Of a stretch of 64,000 nucleotides of DNA, positions 44,215 to 52,169 are shown in pieces. Every line of letters starts with the position of its first letter. Position 1 is the first letter of the stretch. The DNA comes from Archangium_A sp035910535 (lineage in GTDB: Bacteria > Myxococcota > Myxococcia > Myxococcales > Myxococcaceae). The stretch spans positions 248,001 to 312,000 of the forward strand of contig JAMHXF010000111.1 of assembly GCA_035910535.1 (NCBI GenBank), written 5' to 3'. The notes below the pieces were generated by a model that saw only the letters and a program-made list of their open reading frames with translations, ran no database searches and was not told the DNA's origin. A program made the translations under genes and the position numbers.

Positions 44215-45096
44215 TCAGTTCGAGGGCCAGGCGCTGTTGCCGGTGAGCCAATCGAGCTCATCGTCGACGGCGAGGTTGAGCGACTCGGTCGAGAGGTTGA
44301 GCGGGTACTTGCGCCCATTCACGTAGATGGACGGGGTCGACTCGACGCCCGCTCTCTTGCCTGCTTCTTTCGAGGCTTCCAGCTCGTCGATGTACTTCTT
44401 CGCGGCGACCGCTTTCTGGAACGCCTTCACGTCGAGGCCATTCTTCGTCAGCAACCCCTTGATGAAGTCCTCCGAGAGCGAGAGCTGGTTGTCGAAGAGC
44501 GCGTCGTGCACCGCCCAGAACTTACCGGCGTCACGCGCGAAGAGCGCCGCTTGACCTGCGTACATCGCGTTGGCGTGCTGCTGCAGCGGGAAGGGCATCA
44601 TGCACAGGCGCACGTTGGCTTTCTGCTTCGCGTACGCCTCGAGAATCGGGCGCGCGGCGGCGCAGAACGGGCACTCGAAGTCGCTGAACTCGACCAGGGT
44701 GACCTTCGCGTCTTTGGCGCCCATGCACTGACGGTCATCAGGCTTGAGCTGCGCGCGCGGCTTGTTGAACCCCTGGTTGTACTTGCTGAGCGAGACGATG
44801 ATTTCAGTGGCCGCCACGCCTTCTGCCGCGAGCGACGCCGCGTGCCCGACGAGCCGCCGCGTGTGCTTGCAGGCGTCGCCCTTCTTGAGCGAACCAAGCA
44901 GCGTCATCGGCCGGCCGCAGTAGTCGAACTCGTCGGTGAGGACGGAAGACAGCTCTTTCTTGGCTGGTGCTGACAAGCGGCCGAAGTCGAAGCCCGGCAC
45001 GCCAGAAAGCACCTGAGCCGGGTCGTTTTGCGCCAGCGCCGCTGTTGAAACGAGCACCGACGCGACCATCACGAATTTCGCCAGAAGGTGCGCCAC
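44215..45096 (-). CDS. Exported DsbA-like thioredoxin-fold protein
   Basis: 293 residues from GTG 45096, giving signal peptide VAHLLAKFVMVASVLVSTAALA; an ATG at 45162 would overlap the start of the divergent asparaginase gene. An N-terminal Cys-bearing segment is followed by a thioredoxin-fold domain with CPFC active site at 142-145 (FSDFECPFCAAARPILEA). The cis-Pro region is STPSIYVNGRKYPL. Predicted periplasmic thiol-disulfide oxidoreductase; the precise partner is unknown. Just upstream of the DUF4388 gene, two bases away. Confidence 0.88.
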   Translation of the reverse strand: MAHLLAKFVMVASVLVSTAALAQNDPAQVLSGVPGFDFGRLSAPAKKELSSVLTDEFDYCGRPMTLLGSLKKGDACKHTRRLVGHAASLAAEGVAATEIIVSLSKYNQGFNKPRAQLKPDDRQCMGAKDAKVTLVEFSDFECPFCAAARPILEAYAKQKANVRLCMMPFPLQQHANAMYAGQAALFARDAGKFWAVHDALFDNQLSLSEDFIKGLLTKNGLDVKAFQKAVAAKKYIDELEASKEAGKRAGVESTPSIYVNGRKYPLNLSTESLNLAVDDELDWLTGNSAWPSN

Positions 45097-45160
45097 GGTG
45101 CGAGTCGTTGTAGCCACCGTGTTCTGGCTTGTAAAGGAACGCAAACAGGGCGCGCGGAAC

Positions 45161-46147
45161 ATGAAAAATCTCCTTCTGGTTCACACCGGCGGCACGCTCG
45201 GCATGAGCGGTCGTCGGCCTGACGCGCTCAAGCCCGGCTCGTTCTTCCGCACCGTTCGTGAACGCGTGCCCGAGCTGACGCAGCTGGCGCGCGTCGAATT
45301 CGAGCTCTTCAGCAACATCGACTCCTGCGAGATGCAGCCCGAATTGTGGGTGCGCCTCGCGCGCCGCATCGCCGAGCGCATCGACGACTTCGACGGCGTG
45401 GTCATCACCCACGGCACTGACACGCTGGCCGAGACCGCGTCGGCGCTCTCGTTCATGCTGCGGGGCCTGCGCAAGCCCGTGGTGTTGACCGGCGCGCAAC
45501 GGCCGCTTGGTGAAATCCGCACCGACGCGCGCGTGAACCTCATCGACGCGGTGACCTCTGCGCTGCACGGCCCGCGCGAAGTGACGGTGTGCTTCGACTC
45601 GCACCTGCTGCGGGGCAACCGCGTGCGCAAGGTGTCGATCGCCGAGTACGACGCGTTTCAGAGCCCGAACCACGCGGGGCTGGGCGTGCTGGGCGTCGAC
45701 GCGCGCTTCGAGCCGGGGCTGGTCTCGCGCGGTCGCTTCACGCTGCTCGACAAGGTCGACCCGCGCGTCTTCCTGCTCCGCATCTTCCCGGGGCTCGACC
45801 CGCAGATTCCGCTCTCGATTCTACCGCGCGTGCACGGGTTGGTGCTCGAGGCCTACGGCGCTGGCAACTTCCCGTCTCGAGAAGAGCTGGGCCGCTCGCT
45901 GACGCCGGTCTTCAACGAGGCGCGTCGGCTGGGCGTGCCGGTGCTGGTGGTGAGCCAGGCGCCGCGCAACGGCGTCGACCTCTCGCTCTATGAGTCAGGA
46001 AGCTCGGCGCGCAACACGGGCGCCATCGGCGGCGGCGACATGACGGTGTCGGCGGCTGTGGTGAAGTTGATGCACGGCCTGGCCTGGTACCGGGGTGACG
46101 CGTTGCGCAAGTACCTCGAGCGATCTGTGGCGGGTGAGCGAACCTGA
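45161..46147 (+). CDS. L-asparaginase
   Basis: 328 residues, cytoplasmic type. Hydrolyses L-asparagine to aspartate and ammonia. The first catalytic Thr is in HTGGTLGM, the second in ITHGTDTLAETAS, and the VLTGAQRPLGEIRTDARVNL block also fits. The C-terminal part is MTVSAAVVKLMHGL. There is no signal peptide, as in AnsA-type enzymes. ATG 45161 is preferred to upstream in-frame starts because it is followed immediately by the family's first strand. Divergent from the DsbA-like gene. Confidence 0.93.
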   Translation: MKNLLLVHTGGTLGMSGRRPDALKPGSFFRTVRERVPELTQLARVEFELFSNIDSCEMQPELWVRLARRIAERIDDFDGVVITHGTDTLAETASALSFMLRGLRKPVVLTGAQRPLGEIRTDARVNLIDAVTSALHGPREVTVCFDSHLLRGNRVRKVSIAEYDAFQSPNHAGLGVLGVDARFEPGLVSRGRFTLLDKVDPRVFLLRIFPGLDPQIPLSILPRVHGLVLEAYGAGNFPSREELGRSLTPVFNEARRLGVPVLVVSQAPRNGVDLSLYESGSSARNTGAIGGGDMTVSAAVVKLMHGLAWYRGDALRKYLERSVAGERT

Positions 46148-46151
46148 GTGC

Positions 46152-46157
46152 TAGCGT
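46152..46157 (+). promoter_or_regulatory. Candidate -10 hexamer (TAGCGT)
   Basis: TAGCGT ends 13 bases before the ATG at 46171 and fits TAnnnT, at the wider end of the short-leader spacing. Confidence 0.35.
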
Positions 46158-46170
46158 CCTTCGGCTCGCG

Positions 46171-47085
46171 ATGGCTGAGGACAAGACAGCAGTACACAAG
46201 ATCAGCGACCTGTTGGGGGAGGCGGCCGCCACCAACAGCGCGTACCTCATCATCATCAGCGCGAAGACTGCGGCCACCATCGGCAAGATGATGAAGCTCG
46301 ACAAGACCGAGTTCGTCATGGGTCGCTCGCCCGACACGCAACTGCAGGTCGAAGACGACGGCATCAGCCGCAAGCACTGCAAGATCTCCATGGCGCCGAA
46401 CGGGCACTTTCAGCTCGTCGATCTCGGCTCGACCAACGGCACGTTCCTCAACGGCATCAAGGTGAACGTCGCCACGCTGCAGGACGGCGACAAGATTCAG
46501 ATTGGCGCCAACACGGTCGTGAAGTTCTCGATTCAGGACCAGCTCGAAGAGCAGTACCAGCGCTCCATCTACGAGAGCGCGACCCGTGACGGCCTGACGC
46601 GCATCTTCAACAAGAAGTACTTCCTCGACACGCTCCGCAAAGAGTTCGCGTACTGCCTGCGACACCGCGTGCCCTTGTCGCTGGTGATGTTCGACATCGA
46701 CCACTTCAAGAAGGTCAACGACACCTACGGGCACCCGGCTGGCGACTACGTGCTGCAGCGCGTGGCGGCGAAGGTCTCGGAGACCGTGCGTCAGGAAGAC
46801 CTGTTCGCGCGCTACGGCGGCGAGGAGTTCGCGCTCATGCTGCGCGAGTCGGCGTCAGAGAAGTCGATTCGTTGCGCCGAGCGCTGCCGCCGCGCTGTCG
46901 ACGGCGCCGAGTTCGTCTTCAACGGCACGCCGATTCATGTCTCCATCAGCCTTGGCGTGGCGACGGTGCTCGACTCTGATTTCGCCCAACCCGAAGATCT
47001 CATCAGCGCGGCCGACAAATACCTGTACCGCGCGAAGAAGGGCGGCCGTAACCGCGTCGACGCGCTGGAAATCAGCGGCCCCTGA
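46171..47085 (+). CDS. FHA-GGDEF diguanylate cyclase
   Basis: 304 residues. An N-terminal FHA domain (about 35-115; FVMGRSPDTQLQVEDDGISRKHCKI, GSTNGTFLNGIKV) recognises phosphothreonine. It is followed by a GGDEF cyclase with GGEEF at 216-220 (ARYGGEEFALML) and an inhibitory RxxD at 207-210. The motif is intact, so it should make cyclic di-GMP from GTP and be product-inhibited. The FHA domain could couple it to a Ser/Thr kinase such as the one at 29370 (inference). Confidence 0.95.
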   Translation: MAEDKTAVHKISDLLGEAAATNSAYLIIISAKTAATIGKMMKLDKTEFVMGRSPDTQLQVEDDGISRKHCKISMAPNGHFQLVDLGSTNGTFLNGIKVNVATLQDGDKIQIGANTVVKFSIQDQLEEQYQRSIYESATRDGLTRIFNKKYFLDTLRKEFAYCLRHRVPLSLVMFDIDHFKKVNDTYGHPAGDYVLQRVAAKVSETVRQEDLFARYGGEEFALMLRESASEKSIRCAERCRRAVDGAEFVFNGTPIHVSISLGVATVLDSDFAQPEDLISAADKYLYRAKKGGRNRVDALEISGP

Positions 47086-47616
47086 CTACTTGAGGCGGGT
47101 GAGCCCCGTCGCAAGCGCGCGCAGCTCCGGCGTCGCTTCGATGTGGGCCAGCGCATCGGCCCACGCGGCGTCGTTCATCTTCTGGCGCGCGATGACGTCG
47201 AGCCCCTCTGGCGTGGCGAGCGTCTTCGAGAACGTGATGATGGCGAAGCGCTCGCGCGGGTCGATGAACACCACGTCCCACTCGCTGGCGAAGAGGCCGA
47301 GAACGCCGCGACCTCGCCACGTGAAATGTGTCGGCACCGTCGGGTGCTGCGTGTCGACCCCCTCGATGGTCTCGGTCACACCGTTCTTCTCGTAGCTGAC
47401 GGTGTCGTCCATGCGCGGGCCGTCGACGTTCGAGTACCTGAAGCGTGGAGACTGCTTCGTGCCGTCGAGCCACATGGGGAAGGTCGTGCCTTCCACCAGC
47501 CACGTGCCCTCGAGTGAGCGCGCGTCGAGCAGCTGCGGGGTGTCGACGGTGCGCAGCGGCGTGACCGTCGCGCAGCCCAACCATGAAAAGAGGACGATTG
47601 AGAGCGCGCGCTTCAC
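47086..47616 (-). CDS. Lipocalin-family lipoprotein
   Basis: 176 residues from GTG 47616. Signal MKRALSIVLFSWLGC, with lipobox. The lipocalin fold is suggested by SLEGTWLVEGTTFPMWLDGTKQSP (first strand with GxW), the LGLFASEWDVVFID segment and the YAIITFSKT-type late strands. It resembles Blc-like bacterial lipocalins that carry lipids at the outer membrane, but substrate is unknown. It is coupled (GTGA overlap) to the degenerate GGDEF gene. Confidence 0.78.
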   Translation of the reverse strand: MKRALSIVLFSWLGCATVTPLRTVDTPQLLDARSLEGTWLVEGTTFPMWLDGTKQSPRFRYSNVDGPRMDDTVSYEKNGVTETIEGVDTQHPTVPTHFTWRGRGVLGLFASEWDVVFIDPRERFAIITFSKTLATPEGLDVIARQKMNDAAWADALAHIEATPELRALATGLTRLK

Positions 47617-48503
47617 GGCGCCGGGAGCGGGAATTCAGGTTTCCCGGCGGGCTGCGCTTCGGCGACGGTGACGAACTCGACGCGATTGCCGCCACGCGCC
47701 TGTGCTGCGGTGAGGCCGTCTTGCGCCTGGCGCGCGAGGTCTGAAAAGCCGTACTCACGCCCCGGTTCGCCTGCTGCCACGCCCAGCGAGATGGTGGGGT
47801 GCAGCACCGTGTCGCCTGCCTGCAACGTCGCGCGCGCCACGCGCTCACAGATGCGTCGCGCCACGATGAGCGAGCCCGCGAGGTCGGTGTGCGGCATCAA
47901 CAACAGCACGCGATCTTGCGACTGCTGCACGGGGTAGTCGGTGTCACGCAGCGAGCGGCGAATGGCGAGCGCGAGGCCGCCCATCAACTGCGTCTGCAGC
48001 TCGGCGTCGATTTTTCCTTCGATGGGGTCGAAGCCCACCAACGCCAGCGCGAGTGGAAAACCGTAGCGACGCGCGCGCTTCACCTCCACGAAGAGCACCT
48101 CTTTGAAATGGGCGAACGTGTAGAAGTTCGTCGTCGGGTCGAGAATTCCATCTCCGGGCCGTGGCGAGACGGGGATCGACGGCGCTCGGTCGCCACGCTC
48201 GGCGAGGCGCACCTTCAAGTCGTTGGGCGAGACAGGCAACGGCAGCACCGCGTCGGCCCACGCTGCCTTGAACCCTTTGCTCTGGCCCGCGAAGAGCAAG
48301 GCGTCGGGTCGCGCCTTTCGAACCTCGCGCGCGGTGCGGCTCGGGCTCTTGAGCGACGCGCCCAGCACCACGAGCTGCTCACGCGTGAGCGCTTCAGGTT
48401 CACGCGCTGCGCTGACCTTGAGGCCCGCTTTCTTGAGCGCTGCGGTGATGGCCTTGTGGCGCGAGGCGTTGGGCTCGATGACTGCTGCCAGCTTGATGGT
48501 CAT
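47613..48503 (-). CDS. Degenerate GGDEF-domain protein with receiver-like N-terminus
   Basis: 296 residues. The N-terminal 110 residues resemble a receiver fold (LAAVIEPNASRHKAITAALKKAGL) but the acidic pocket and phosphorylatable Asp are not obvious. The C-terminal half has a GGDEF-like fold (TFAHFKEVLFVEVKRARRYGFPLALALVGFD, LLLMPHTDLAGSLIVARRICERV, ISLGVAAGEP). The signature loop is replaced by QQSQD, so catalytic activity is unlikely; it may bind nucleotide or protein instead. SD-like AAGGAG precedes the ATG. Coupled to the lipocalin gene. Confidence 0.82.
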   Translation of the reverse strand: MTIKLAAVIEPNASRHKAITAALKKAGLKVSAAREPEALTREQLVVLGASLKSPSRTAREVRKARPDALLFAGQSKGFKAAWADAVLPLPVSPNDLKVRLAERGDRAPSIPVSPRPGDGILDPTTNFYTFAHFKEVLFVEVKRARRYGFPLALALVGFDPIEGKIDAELQTQLMGGLALAIRRSLRDTDYPVQQSQDRVLLLMPHTDLAGSLIVARRICERVARATLQAGDTVLHPTISLGVAAGEPGREYGFSDLARQAQDGLTAAQARGGNRVEFVTVAEAQPAGKPEFPLPAP

Positions 48504-48519
48504 GATTTTCGTGACTCCT

Positions 48520-50010
48520 TCAGCGGATTCTACGCAACGCGCGCTCGACGACCATTTTCACGCTCGAATCAGTTTCGGTCTTCAGCGCCTCCTCGAGTGC
48601 GCTCTGCGCCAACGGGCCGCCAGTCATGGCTAACGACTCCGCGGCGGCGCGGCGAACGTCGGGCGACACGTCGGTCTTCAGGGCCTTCGCGAGCTTCGCT
48701 TCTGCACCCGGGCCATCGAGCGCGCGCCACGTCTTCAGGGCTTCGACGCGCACCACCGGCTCCGGGTCGGCCACCAGCGCACTCACTCGCTCCAGGCCGC
48801 CGTGCCAGCGTCGAAGGCCGATGGCGCGAACTGCTGCCGCTCTCAGCTCCTTGTCGGGCGCCAGCGTGCCGATACGCAGCCGCTCTTTGAGCTGCGGAGT
48901 GGTCGGCGCGGACGCGAGGGCCTCCAGCGCCGCCGCGCGCTTCTCGAGCGATTCATCTCGAAACGCGAACTCGACTTCTGGCGCGGCGACTGGCCACGAG
49001 CACGACGCCGCGATGCGCAGGCTCGTCAGCTGCAACGGGCCCGACTTCTTCCACTGCTCGAGGGCCACCGGGGCGCAGTCTTTGTCGTGAACGTCGCCGA
49101 GCAGCTCGAGCAGGGCCCGCTGTTGGTCTTCGGTCGCAGGTTTTTCTCCGTTGAAGCGCGCTTGAGCCATTCGGCTGACGCTGCGTTTCTCTGCGCCTGC
49201 GATGGCGCGCACGGCGGCGCTGCGCAGGTGCACGTCGTCGAACGTGAGCACCGTCAGCAGCTCGGGTTCAGAGACGGGGAGCAACGCTCTCAATGCGTGA
49301 ATCGCCTCGAGGCGGTGCGCGCGATCTCCGGTCTGCAGGTTCACGCGCGCTTCGTCGCGGCGTGCGCTGACCACCGCCAACAGTCGATTCATGGCCTCGA
49401 CATCGCGAGGCCCGGCGGAAGCAACCAGCTGCGCGACGGCTGCGTCATCGTCGGCGAGCGTGTCGAAGATGATGGCGTCGAAGGTCGCGGGCCTGCTCGG
49501 CAAGACGTCGAGCACCACGCGCGCGCGCGGCATCGCGAAGGCGCTCGAGAGGGCCCGCAGCGCTTCTCGGCGCACTGTCGCGTTCTCTGCATAGAGCTCG
49601 ACTTCAAGCGCGGCCCTCACTTCGTCCGTGCGCGCACGACAACCCGGCAGCCGCGGCGAGCTCACGTGCGCGGAGGTCAGGCACGCGCGCAGTTGTTCAT
49701 CACCCTTGCTTCGCGCGACCCACGCGGCGAGCTGCGCGTCTCCGGTGCTCTTCGCGCGCTGCCCGAGCGCTTGCAGCGCGGCCCACCGTATTTCCCACGC
49801 GCCGTCTTCGGTCATGCGCGGTGGAACTGCTGGCATCAGCGCGAGCCAGGGGTGCGGGTCGTCTTTCAAGCGCAGACAGGTGGCGCACGTCGTCGCACGG
49901 AGTCTCGGGTCTTCGACGTACGCGTTGCATGTCTCGTAGCAGCGACTCACGCGCGTCTGCGCGAACGTGGCGAGGCTCCACAAGATGAGCAGGGGTACGA
50001 AGCGGCGCAC
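48520..50010 (-). CDS. Exported HEAT-repeat protein with Cys-rich N-terminus
   Basis: 496 residues from GTG 50010. Signal MRRFVPLLILWSLATFAQ, then a Cys-rich stretch (CYETCNAYVEDPRLRATTCATC). The remainder is a solenoid of HEAT/PBS-lyase-like repeats (VRRAAAESLAMTGGPLAQSALEEALK, LRAAAVRAIGLRRW). No catalytic motif. Divergent from the related HEAT gene at 50040. TAGCAT lies 11 bases before its GTG. Confidence 0.8.
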   Translation of the reverse strand: MRRFVPLLILWSLATFAQTRVSRCYETCNAYVEDPRLRATTCATCLRLKDDPHPWLALMPAVPPRMTEDGAWEIRWAALQALGQRAKSTGDAQLAAWVARSKGDEQLRACLTSAHVSSPRLPGCRARTDEVRAALEVELYAENATVRREALRALSSAFAMPRARVVLDVLPSRPATFDAIIFDTLADDDAAVAQLVASAGPRDVEAMNRLLAVVSARRDEARVNLQTGDRAHRLEAIHALRALLPVSEPELLTVLTFDDVHLRSAAVRAIAGAEKRSVSRMAQARFNGEKPATEDQQRALLELLGDVHDKDCAPVALEQWKKSGPLQLTSLRIAASCSWPVAAPEVEFAFRDESLEKRAAALEALASAPTTPQLKERLRIGTLAPDKELRAAAVRAIGLRRWHGGLERVSALVADPEPVVRVEALKTWRALDGPGAEAKLAKALKTDVSPDVRRAAAESLAMTGGPLAQSALEEALKTETDSSVKMVVERALRRIR

Positions 50011-50021
50011 GGGTGTGGTGA

Positions 50022-50031
50022 ATGCTACCTT
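50022..50031. promoter_or_regulatory. Overlapping divergent -10 hexamers of the HEAT gene pair
   Basis: ATGCTACCTT at this site contains TACCTT on the plus strand (50026-50031, 8 bases before ATG 50040) and TAGCAT on the minus strand (50027-50022, 11 bases before GTG 50010). The two hexamers share two bases, and the whole gap between the divergent genes is only 29 bases. Confidence 0.45.
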
Positions 50032-50039
50032 CGCGCACC

Positions 50040-50996
50040 ATGCGGTGGAGCTTCCTCTTCGTCTTTGTCAGTTCGTTGGCCGTCGCGAAGCCGAACAACA
50101 GCGCCGAGGCCGTGAAGGTGCTCGACCAGTTTCTGAGCGGCAGCCTTTCGCTGAACCCCGCCGTCAATCGCATCAAGTATCTGAGCGCTGAAAACTACGC
50201 GTCGAGCGAGGTGGTGTTCGCCATTCGTCGCACGGCAGATTCACGGCAGCGAGAGCGGCTGCTGGAGTTTCTCGCGTCGCTCGGCGTGCGTCACCAGGAC
50301 GTCGAGACGACCTTTCTCGACGCGCTGAAGACCGACAGCACCGGGGAGATCATGATCGCCGCGACGGGCCTCGGCAGAAACAAGTCGGCCAACGCGGTCA
50401 AGCCGCTCATCGCGCTGTTGCCGCACAAGATTCTGGGTATTCGCCGCGAAGCCGCGCGTGCGCTGGGCCTCATCGGCAAGCCGGCGGCGTCGGCGCCGTT
50501 GCTCAAGGCTGCGAAGGCCGAGACCGAGCTCGACGTGAAGGTGCTGATGATTCAGTCGGCCGGGCGCGCGGGCGACAAGAAGCAGGCGCCTGCGCTCGAG
50601 GCGCTGCTCAAAGATGAATCGGAGAGCACGCGCATGGCCGCAGGTCAGGGCTTGTGTGCGTTGGCGGTGCCTGCGTGCGCGAAGTTCGCTGGCACGTTGT
50701 TGGCTTCTCAAGACAAGAACGAGCGACTGCAGGGCGTGATGCTCTTCGAAGGCGCTCCGGCGAAGGCGTCGGCGCCGTCACTCACGCCCATGTTGAAGGA
50801 CCCCGACGACAAGCTCCGTGCTCGCGCCGCGCGCATTCTCACCGAGGGCGGCGACGCGTCGAAGCTCGAGTGGCTCGTCGTCGAGAGCTCGAAGGCCAAC
50901 GGCGAAAAGCGGCTCGTCTACGAAGACGAGCTCGAGCGCTTGCGGCTCACCGACGAGCAACGGCAGAGCCTTCTGAAGAAGGCAGGGCTGCAGTGA
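50040..50996 (+). CDS. Exported HEAT-repeat protein
   Basis: 318 residues. Signal MRWSFLFVFVSSLAVA. A short polar start (KPNNSAEAVKVLDQFLSGSLSL) leads into HEAT/PBS-lyase-like repeats (VKPLIALLPHKILGIRREAARALGLIGKPAASAPLLKAAKAE, ALEALLKDESESTRMAAGQGL). No catalytic motif. Coupled by GTGA to the DUF1460 gene. It shares architecture with the divergent HEAT protein, but I see no close sequence identity. Confidence 0.8.
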   Translation: MRWSFLFVFVSSLAVAKPNNSAEAVKVLDQFLSGSLSLNPAVNRIKYLSAENYASSEVVFAIRRTADSRQRERLLEFLASLGVRHQDVETTFLDALKTDSTGEIMIAATGLGRNKSANAVKPLIALLPHKILGIRREAARALGLIGKPAASAPLLKAAKAETELDVKVLMIQSAGRAGDKKQAPALEALLKDESESTRMAAGQGLCALAVPACAKFAGTLLASQDKNERLQGVMLFEGAPAKASAPSLTPMLKDPDDKLRARAARILTEGGDASKLEWLVVESSKANGEKRLVYEDELERLRLTDEQRQSLLKKAGLQ

Positions 50997-51799
50997 CGTC
51001 GTTGGTGTTGCTGATGTTGGCGTCGACGCCGTGGTCGTCGATGGGTGACGCGCAGCGCGCCGATGCGATGGTTGAACTCCAGAAGTTGCCCACGCTGCGT
51101 GAGCGCCTGCTGGCGGCGACGAATGGGTTTCTCGGTACTCCGTACGTGTTGTCGCCGCTCGGTGAAGGTGAAGGGCGCGACGCCGACCCGCTCGTGCGTT
51201 GGGACGCAGTCGATTGCGTGACGATGGTCGAGGAGTCGTTCGCGCTGTCGATGTCGACGCCCGAGTCGTTGCTGCCGTCGCTCACGAAGCTCCGCTACGA
51301 CGGCGCGCCGAGCTGGGAAAATCGCCTGCACATCATGGAGTCGCAGTGGCTGCCCGAGAACGTGAAGCGCGGGCTGCTGCGCGACGTGACGCGCGAATGG
51401 GGCGGTGACGCCACGCGCTCTGTGAAGAAGGTGTTGTCTGCCGCGACGTGGAAAGAAAAAGGCGCCGTGGGGCTGGCGATTCCCGAAACGAAGCAGTCGC
51501 GCGGCACCTGGGAGTTCGACCTCATTCCCGCCGAGGTCGCGGCGCAGAAACTCAAAGACGCGCCGGCCGGGCTGCTGGTGGTCGTGGTGCGCGCTGATCG
51601 CCCGTGGCTGGTGACGCGCGTCTCACACGTCGGCGTGCTGGTGCAGACGCCGAAGGGGCCGATGCTGCGCCACGCTTCTCGCAGCTTCAAGAAGGTCGTC
51701 GACGAGCCGCTCGCGCGCTACCTCTCGCGCAACCTCGACTTCGGCACGTGGACCATCGAAGGCCTCGCGGTCTACGAGCCGACGTTGCCGAAGGGCTGA
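50993..51799 (+). CDS. DUF1460 (N-acetylmuramoyl-L-alanine-amidase-like) exported protein
   Basis: 268 residues from GTG 50993. The first 15 residues form a short hydrophobic signal (TSLVLLMLASTPWSS). The DUF1460 fold, related to NlpC/P60 peptidases, shows the nucleophile Cys75 in WDAVDCVTMVEE and a His in TRVSHVGVLVQT about 145 residues later, with PMLRHASRSFKKVVDEPL at the end. Predicted cell-wall amidase-like enzyme; substrate unproven. Start overlaps the HEAT gene's stop, so the HEAT protein may hold or regulate the amidase (inference). Confidence 0.85.
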   Translation: MTSLVLLMLASTPWSSMGDAQRADAMVELQKLPTLRERLLAATNGFLGTPYVLSPLGEGEGRDADPLVRWDAVDCVTMVEESFALSMSTPESLLPSLTKLRYDGAPSWENRLHIMESQWLPENVKRGLLRDVTREWGGDATRSVKKVLSAATWKEKGAVGLAIPETKQSRGTWEFDLIPAEVAAQKLKDAPAGLLVVVVRADRPWLVTRVSHVGVLVQTPKGPMLRHASRSFKKVVDEPLARYLSRNLDFGTWTIEGLAVYEPTLPKG

Positions 51800-51803
51800 A
51801 CGT

Positions 51804-52106
51804 TCAGCTTTCGATCGGCGTCTCGCCAGACATCGCTTCTTCTTCGGCCGCCTTCGAGTTCGCCTCCGCGTCGCGTTCGATTGCTGCGAGCTCGGCGCGC
51901 ACCAGCTCGTCGGCTTTCGCGAAGCTCTCGGTGGGCACCAACAGGTCGAAGTACGCCGGCGCGGTGGCCGCGAAGGCGCCCGTCGACGCAGCGCCACCCG
52001 CGCGGCTGAAAGCGTCGAACTCGGCGGCTTGCAATACTTCGACGAGTCGCTCGGCGGTGAGCGGGTCCTGCACGGAGGTCACGACGGCAAAAGTGCGAGG
52101 GGCCAT
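51804..52106 (-). CDS. DUF2007-like small protein (100 aa)
   Basis: 100 residues, alpha/beta (TFAVVTSVQDPLTAERLVEVLQAAEFDAFSR, YFDLLVPTESFAKADELVRAEL), resembling DUF2007 putative signal-transducing proteins; I am not certain of the family. C-terminal charged helix. The TAGGTT hexamer lies 6 bases before the ATG. Converges with the DUF1460 gene four bases apart. Confidence 0.65.
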   Translation of the reverse strand: MAPRTFAVVTSVQDPLTAERLVEVLQAAEFDAFSRAGGAASTGAFAATAPAYFDLLVPTESFAKADELVRAELAAIERDAEANSKAAEEEAMSGETPIES

Positions 52107-52112
52107 GCGGTG

Positions 52113-52118
52113 AACCTA
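52113..52118 (-). promoter_or_regulatory. Candidate -10 hexamer (TAGGTT)
   Basis: Minus-strand TAGGTT ends 6 bases before the ATG at 52106, the closest of the set. At that distance the mRNA would be leaderless. Confidence 0.4.
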
Positions 52119-52169
52119 GCCGAGAAATAGAGGCGATGGCCGGATGCTGCGTGCTAAGTCGTGCGGCCG

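Noticed and set aside
46171..48503. Possible cyclase operon of the two GGDEF-type genes
   Set aside because: They are on opposite strands and convergent through the lipocalin gene, so they are not one operon; their pairing is noted only as proximity.
48802..50115. Plus-strand open frame of 437 codons over the HEAT gene
   Set aside because: Antisense to an exported HEAT-repeat protein with a normal signal peptide; no motif of its own.
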